A stretch of DNA of 64,000 bases from Pseudomonas lijiangensis (GTDB lineage: Bacteria > Pseudomonadota > Gammaproteobacteria > Pseudomonadales > Pseudomonadaceae): positions 2,801,001-2,865,000 of the forward strand of contig NZ_CP076668.1 of NCBI RefSeq assembly GCF_018968705.1. Reading direction: 5' to 3'. A program made the position numbers and the translations under genes. How positions within the stretch are numbered: the first letter of the stretch is position 1; each line of letters opens with the position of its first letter. Below, piece by piece: positions 60,501-64,000 of this stretch. Under the pieces are notes generated by a model. That model worked only from the letters and a program-made list of their open reading frames with translations. It ran no database searches and had not been told where the DNA came from.

Positions 60501-63500
60501 GGCCTTGCCAGCCCCGGACCTGCAAGCCCTGATCAGCCGTGGCTACGAAGCACCGATTGGCGAAACCGAAACCACCCTGGCGCAGATCTGGGCCGAAGTG
60601 TTGCAGGTGGAGCGCGTCGGCCGTCACGATCACTTCTTCGAACTGGGCGGTCATTCGCTGCTGGCCGTTACCTTGATCGAGCGCATGCGCCGCAAGGGAT
60701 TGTCGGCGGATGTGCGTATTCTGTTCAGTCAACCCACTGTTGCTGCGCTGGCTGCCGCCGTGGGCCATGACCGCGAAGTGGTGGTTCCGGCCAACCTGAT
60801 CGAAGCGGGCTGTACGCACATCACACCTGAGCTGCTGCCACTGGTCCGTCTCGACCAGACGGAACTGGACCGCATCGTGGCCAGTGTGCCGGGCGGTTCG
60901 GCCAATATTCAGGATATCTACCCGCTTGCACCGTTGCAGTCGGGCATTCTTTACCACCACATATCCGCCATCCAGGGCGATCCTTACGTCCTGCAGGCGA
61001 CCTTTACCGTCAGGGACCAACAGCGCGTCGAGTCCTTTGCCTCGGCCCTGCAAAAGGTCATTGATCGTCACGACACCTTGCGTACTTCGGTCTTCTGGGA
61101 AGGACTGGAAAGCCCTGTGCAGGTAGTCTGGCGCCAGGCACAACTGGTGGTGGAAACCCTTGAGCTGAATCCGGCAGACGGCGACATCGCACAGCAGATT
61201 CGTGAGCGATTCTCGACGCAACATCACAGCCTCGACCTTGGACAGGCTCCTCTGATGCGTCTGGCCTGCGCCCATGACCAGAGCAACGGGCGCTGGATCA
61301 TGCTGCTCATGTTCCACCACTTGGTGCTCGATCACACGGCGCTTGAAGTGGTGCGTCATGAAATGCAGGCCTTCATGGTCGGCGAAGGTGACGCGCTGCC
61401 AGCGGCGATGCCTTACCGTAATTACGTGGCTCAGGCGTGCCTGGGGCTGACGGAACAGGATCATGAAGCCTTCTTCCGCAGTCAGCTGGCCGATATCGAA
61501 GAGTCGACCCTGGCGTATGGCCAGGAAAGCGTGCGAGGCGACGGGACTGGCATAGAAGAGGCCAGCATTACCCTGGATGACGAACTGAGTCGGCGAGTAC
61601 GCGCCCAGGCCCGCAAGCTGGGCAGCAGTGCGGCCAGCGTCATGCACCTGGCATGGGCACTGGCTGCCCGTGCGGCTTCCGGTCGCGACCAGGTGGTGTT
61701 CGGTACGGTACTGATGGGGCGTATGCAGGGTGGCGAAGGCTCCGACCGCGCTCTGGGCATGTTCATCAATACCTTGCCGTTGCGAGTGGATATCGATGCT
61801 CGCAGCGTGGTCGAGGGCGTGAAGTCTACCCATTCGGGGCTGACTGCTCTGCTGGGGCATGAGCATGCTTCACTGGCACTTGCCCAGCGTTGCAGTGGCG
61901 TTGCCGCACCTGCGCCGTTGTTCAACACCTTGCTCAACTATCGTCATAGCGCTGTGGACATGACCTCCAGCCAGGCCATTTCGGCCTGGGACGGTATCGA
62001 AAGCCTGAGCAACGAAGAGCGCACCAACTATCCGCTGACCCTGTCGGTGGATGACCTGGGCACCGGCTTTGTCTTCACCGCCCTGGCCATGGTCGAGATT
62101 GGCGCGCAAAGGGTATGCGACACCTTGTTATGCGCCCTGGAAAACCTGATCGATACACTGGAGAACCGCCCGGATACCGCGCTTCATGCCATTGCCGTAT
62201 TGCCTGAGGCCGAGCGCGAGCAAATGCTGCACGGTTTCAACGACAGCACGACGGACTATCCACGGGACAGCTCCGTCCATTCTCTGTTTGAACTGCAAGT
62301 GGCCAAGCGACCTGAAGCCTTTGCCGCTGTTCATGGCGAGCAGACGCTGACTTACGCCGAACTCAACAGCCAGGCCAATCGACTGGCTCATCATCTGATC
62401 AGCCAGGGTGTGATTGCAGGCGATGCCGTAGCCATTCTGCTGCCACGCTCCCTGGATCTGCTGGTAGCGCAACTGGCGATCAATAAATGTGCCGCCATTT
62501 ATGTGCCGCTGGACGTCAATGCGCCTCAGGAGCGTCAGGCGTTCATGGTGCAGGACAGTGGCGCTCGCCAGATTCTGACCCATGGCGATCTGGACGTGCC
62601 TCAAGGCGTTGCGCGAGTTGATCTGGACCGCCTCGACCTTTCCCCGCAGCACGGCGACAACCCGGAATTGACCTGCTCCAGCGAAAGTGCGGCCTACATC
62701 ATGTACACCTCGGGTTCCACCGGGACTCCAAAAGGCGTGTTGGTGCCCCATCGCGCCATTGCCCGACTGGTGATCAATAATGGTTATGCCGAGTTCAATG
62801 CCCAGGACCGAGTGGCTTTTGCCTCCAACCCGGCGTTTGACGCCAGCACCCTGGATGTCTGGGCACCGTTGCTCAACGGCGGTTGCGTGGTTGTGGTTGA
62901 TCAGGACGTGCTCCTGTCGCTGCCAGAGTTCAAGGCCTTGCTGCTGGAGCAGTCGGTCAGCGTGCTGTGGATGACGGCTGGCTTGTTCCATCAATATGCT
63001 TCGGGCCTGTACGAGGCCTTTGCCCAATTGCGTTACCTGATTGTCGGCGGCGACGTGCTGGATCCTTTGGTTATCGCTCAGGTGCTGAAAAACGGCGCGC
63101 CAGAGCACTTGTTGAACGGCTATGGTCCGACCGAGGCCACGACCTTCTCGGCGACCCATGAAATCAAAACCGTAGGCGAGGGCAGCATTCCCATTGGTAA
63201 ACCTCTGGCCAATACCCGTTTGTACGTACTCGATACTCGCCAGCAGCCAGTGCCACTGGGTGTAACCGGCGAGTTGTATATCGGTGGCGATGGCGTTGCA
63301 TTGGGATACCTGAACCGCGCTGAACTGACCGAACAGGTGTTCGTGGCTGATCCGTTCAGCACAGACCCGGCAGCCCGCCTGTACCGTACCGGCGACCTGG
63401 CCTGCTGGCTGGCCGATGGCTCGGTAGAGTATCGGGGCCGCAATGACCAGCAGGTCAAGATTCGTGGCTTCCGGATTGAAATCGGTGAGATCGAAGCCCG

Positions 63501-64000
63501 TCTGGCTCAATGCGCCGGGGTCAAGGAATCGGTGGTCCTGGCGCGCCAGGATGCGGACGGTGGACCGAAGCAACTGGTGGGTTATGTCACGGCTCTGCCC
63601 GGTGCGAGCCTGTCTGTGCAGGAGTTGCGTCGTGAATTGAGCGCTTCACTGGCCGATTACATGGTGCCCGTGGCCTTTGTGGTACTGGACAGCCTGCCGC
63701 TGACCAATAACGGCAAGCTGGACCGTCGCGCACTGCCAGCACCCGATGCGCAAGCGTATGCCAGCCGTGATTACGAAGCGCCCGTCGGGCCGGTCGAATC
63801 GGTGCTGGCGACTCTCTGGGCCGAGGTGCTCAAAGTCGAGCGTGTGGGTCGTCATGACCATTTCTTCGAGCTGGGTGGCCACTCGCTGCTGGCCGTCAAA
63901 CTGATCGAGAAGATGCGTCAGGAAGGGTTGAGCGCCGATGTGCGCGTGCTGTTCAGCCAGCCGACTCTGGCAGCTCTTGCGGCTGCCGTTGGCAACAGCA
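54184..64000 (+). CDS. Nonribosomal peptide synthetase 3, first three modules (runs off the window)
   Basis: The open frame extends from the ATG at 54184 to the window edge: 3272 codons with no stop, so the gene is 3'-incomplete here. Only a partial Shine-Dalgarno (AGG, 54174-54176) precedes it. The first ~55 residues (MLFNELMAIISGHPIRLQ...LHKHALIDLV) are a TubC-type docking domain with an acidic hairpin (GDDEGFDD). Three complete C-A-T modules follow with codes for Val-Ala-Val and carrier serines 1089, 2158 and 3234. All three C domains are dual C/E type (HHISATQGD, HHLAAEQGD, HHISAIQGD). It continues the chain as residues 14-16. For a 22-residue product, six more modules, including one for Dab, and terminal TE domain(s) should lie downstream. 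A 223-nt gap with two hairpins separates it from synthetase 2, so it may be transcribed or tuned separately. Confidence 0.92.
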   Translation, partial: MLFNELMAIISGHPIRLQHEEGDLVILGDDEGFDDALIDSMRLHKHALIDLVKRNGGDWLSPAFRITPDMLPLAGLSQDAIDRIVETVPGGAANVQDIYPLAPLQEGILYHHISATQGDPYVLHTVFSAESPQKLEGFAQALQGVINRHDILRTAIVWEGLDEPMQVVWQEARLGFDEIVLNPADGDIVRQLQEHFDPRHYRMDVRQAPLMRLVWAADPVNSRWVAMLLFHHTALDHAALELVQHETQAFLLGTEGALPEAVPYRNYVAQARMGSGREEHEAFFRDMLSDVEEPSLPFGFTDALNPDAIVEEVHLPIDEALGTSLRSHARRLGVSAASLVHLAWAQVLGRISGREDVVFGTVLMGRMQGGEGADRALGLFINTLPLRVELGSQSVDASVKATHQRLTGLLGHEHASLALAQRCSGVAAPTPLFGSLLNYRHGSAAQAVTTQAREAWHGLQVLGGEERSNYPITVSIDDLGDRFSISVLALAQIGAQRIGDYLLGAFEQLAEALEQDPRQALSTLDLLPPTERNQLLVAFNDTTRPYPRDSSVTALFEAHAERHPDATAAVHGEQQLGYGQLNARANAMAGHLRAAGVQPGDRVAIELERSFELLISQLAILKCGAVYVPLDVNAPAERQQFMLEDSQARVLLSLSSREPLADILRLELDTLELDGETDAAPQVAVEGGAPAYVMYTSGSTGTPKGVLVTHRAISRLVIDNGYADFNATDRVAFASNPAFDASTLEVWAALLNGGCVVLVDQDVLLSREHFAGLLLEQSVSVVWMTAGLFHQYASGLYEAFARLRYLIVGGDVLDPAVIARVLENGAPQHLLNGYGPTEATTFSTTWEIEQVEGPGIPIGRPVGNSRVYILDEYLRPAPLGVTGELYIGGDGVAKGYLNRPDLTLEKFISDPFVAGDDAMLYRTGDLGCWRPDGGIEYRGRNDDQVKIRGFRIELGEISARLSTCAGVADATVLVRADQETSGQKRLVAYVIAQEGIELNAQALREELLGSLAEYMVPAAFVMLESFPLTANGKLDRRALPEPGAEAFASREYEAPQGPVEETLAALWAQLLKVERVGRFDHFFELGGHSLLAVSLIERMRQVGLSADVRVLFSQPTLAALAAAVGNNHEISVPANAITADCQRITPDMLPLADLDQASIDYLVASVPGGIANIQDIYALAPLQEGILYHHLAAEQGDPYVLQTLFGLADRGLLNDFVQALQAVVDRHDIMRTAVFWEGLDSPVQVVCRQARLSVEEVSLDPAQGDIAEQLQARFDPRHFRLDLTQPPLLRIQFAEDVVNQRCVALLLFHHLALDHTALEVVQHEMQAWLLGRQQELGEAIAYRNYVAQARLGVSREAHESFFRGMLGDVEEPTLPFGLQNVQGDGEGIEEATQQLVAGLDQRLRNQARHLGVSLASLVHLAWGVVLGAIAGKQDVVFGTVLMGRMQGGEGADRAIGLFINTLPLRLAVGEQGVRAGVRAAHGRLTELLGHEHASLALAQRCSGVPASMPLFSALLNYRHSAPGEITPEAREAWKGIEGLSGEERTNYPLTLNVDDLGDNLLLTTLAQKGVDAQRVCGYMQAALQQLVEALELTPQAPLRSLSVLPEAELEQVLRGFNATEAEYPLDQTVHGLFEAQVERTPDAVALVFGGEQLSYAELNQRANRLAHHLRSQGVLSDSRVAICVERGIEMVVGLLAILKAGGGYVPLDPAYPAERIAYMLEDSAPAAVLAQSATLDLVSAAGVTVINLDQPDWQDKSVSNPVIEGLTPAHLAYVIYTSGSTGLPKGVMIEHRNTVNFLTWAQQAFASEVLAKTLFSTSLNFDLAVYECFAPLISGCSIEVVKNVLALQEGEHDITLINTVPSALKALLESGGLQEGVHTVNVAGEALKGSLVESLFEQTSVQRLCNLYGPSETTTYSSWVAMDRANGFAAHIGKPVANTQFYLLDEHRQPVPLGVPGEIYIGGAGVARGYLNRDDLTAERFLEDPFNAGARMYRTGDLGRWLADGNIEYLGRNDDQVKIRGFRIELGEIEAKLARHESVKEAVVMAREDVPGDKRLVAYFTSSVAEINLETLKAHLQGQLPEYMVPAAYVHLDKLPLTPNGKLDRKALPAPDLQALISRGYEAPIGETETTLAQIWAEVLQVERVGRHDHFFELGGHSLLAVTLIERMRRKGLSADVRILFSQPTVAALAAAVGHDREVVVPANLIEAGCTHITPELLPLVRLDQTELDRIVASVPGGSANIQDIYPLAPLQSGILYHHISAIQGDPYVLQATFTVRDQQRVESFASALQKVIDRHDTLRTSVFWEGLESPVQVVWRQAQLVVETLELNPADGDIAQQIRERFSTQHHSLDLGQAPLMRLACAHDQSNGRWIMLLMFHHLVLDHTALEVVRHEMQAFMVGEGDALPAAMPYRNYVAQACLGLTEQDHEAFFRSQLADIEESTLAYGQESVRGDGTGIEEASITLDDELSRRVRAQARKLGSSAASVMHLAWALAARAASGRDQVVFGTVLMGRMQGGEGSDRALGMFINTLPLRVDIDARSVVEGVKSTHSGLTALLGHEHASLALAQRCSGVAAPAPLFNTLLNYRHSAVDMTSSQAISAWDGIESLSNEERTNYPLTLSVDDLGTGFVFTALAMVEIGAQRVCDTLLCALENLIDTLENRPDTALHAIAVLPEAEREQMLHGFNDSTTDYPRDSSVHSLFELQVAKRPEAFAAVHGEQTLTYAELNSQANRLAHHLISQGVIAGDAVAILLPRSLDLLVAQLAINKCAAIYVPLDVNAPQERQAFMVQDSGARQILTHGDLDVPQGVARVDLDRLDLSPQHGDNPELTCSSESAAYIMYTSGSTGTPKGVLVPHRAIARLVINNGYAEFNAQDRVAFASNPAFDASTLDVWAPLLNGGCVVVVDQDVLLSLPEFKALLLEQSVSVLWMTAGLFHQYASGLYEAFAQLRYLIVGGDVLDPLVIAQVLKNGAPEHLLNGYGPTEATTFSATHEIKTVGEGSIPIGKPLANTRLYVLDTRQQPVPLGVTGELYIGGDGVALGYLNRAELTEQVFVADPFSTDPAARLYRTGDLACWLADGSVEYRGRNDQQVKIRGFRIEIGEIEARLAQCAGVKESVVLARQDADGGPKQLVGYVTALPGASLSVQELRRELSASLADYMVPVAFVVLDSLPLTNNGKLDRRALPAPDAQAYASRDYEAPVGPVESVLATLWAEVLKVERVGRHDHFFELGGHSLLAVKLIEKMRQEGLSADVRVLFSQPTLAALAAAVGNS
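57553..60759 (+). other. Module 15: dual C/E-A(Ala)-T
   Basis: HHLAAEQGD and HHLALDH. A domain with FD at 59644, Ala code D-L-Y-N-N-A-L-T-Y-K, nearly identical to modules 3-6 of synthetase 1. Carrier Ser2158. Confidence 0.82.
60760..64000 (+). other. Module 16: dual C/E-A(Val)-T
   Basis: HHISAIQGD and HHLVLDH. A domain with FD at 62836, Val code D-A-L-W-I-G-G-T-F-K. Carrier Ser3234. The module is complete; the linker to module 17 is cut by the window edge. The C-terminal A subdomain (RIEIGEIEARLAQCAG) is unlike that of modules 7 and 10. Confidence 0.8.

Noticed and set aside
11908..64000. Regularly spaced repeats of about 3.2 kb
   Set aside because: Considered as tandem duplication or a repeat array. 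The period is one NRPS module and the repeated motifs are catalytic cores; nothing resembles a CRISPR or satellite array.
60760..64000. Possible thioesterase or termination domain near the window end
   Set aside because: The sequence ends in a normal T domain followed by the usual linker; no GxSxG thioesterase motif is present, so the chain must continue downstream.

Overview
The window reads as a Pseudomonas chromosome segment, most likely from the P. syringae / P. cichorii group. The evidence is GC-rich coding bias, Pseudomonas-type REP palindromes built on GCGAATTCATTCGCGA, and a biosynthetic locus organised like the 'peptin' cyclic lipopeptide clusters (syringopeptin, corpeptin, cichopeptin). 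I saw no tRNA, rRNA, insertion sequence or CRISPR array.

Layout. (1) 1-3428: a TonB-dependent outer-membrane receptor, convergent with a small DUF3574 lipoprotein; this is ordinary chromosome with REP elements. (2) 3429-11213: a class III aminotransferase of the 2,4-diaminobutyrate (Dat) family on the minus strand. Divergent from it is a tightly overlapping tripartite RND efflux operon (outer-membrane factor, periplasmic adaptor, RND pump) resembling PseABC of the syringomycin/syringopeptin island, followed by a LysE/RhtB-type exporter. (3) 11276-11907: a tiny YodC-like (DUF2158) gene and the upstream region of the synthetases. (4) 11908-64000: three collinear nonribosomal peptide synthetases of 9665, 4352 and at least 3272 residues, the last cut by the window edge. 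Together they hold 16 complete C-A-T modules at about 3.2 kb per module.

How it works together. I read the ten specificity-conferring positions of each adenylation domain by eye. The predicted order is Thr-Pro-Ala-Ala-Ala-Ala-Val-Thr-Gly-Val-Ile(?)-Gly-Ala-Val-Ala-Val-(continues beyond the window). If Thr1 and Thr8 are dehydrated to Dhb, this matches, as far as I remember it, the first 16 residues of cichopeptin from P. cichorii (22 residues, including a Dab near the C-terminus). The Dab would be supplied by the Dat homologue, and the finished lipopeptide would leave through the PseABC-like pump. All elongation condensation domains but one carry the epimerisation-associated N-terminal motif of dual E/C domains, so most residues should be D-configured. 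The exception is module 13, which has an ordinary LCL domain and follows a glycine module.

The system belongs to a known class rather than being undescribed. The less obvious signals lie inside it: a distinct active-site signature in exactly the two condensation domains that follow Thr modules, charge-complementary docking ends that would set the order of the three megasynthetases, one decayed epimerisation motif, clear subdomain swaps, and near-identical module copies. No thioesterase, MbtH-like gene or LuxR-type regulator lies in the window; those are expected downstream.
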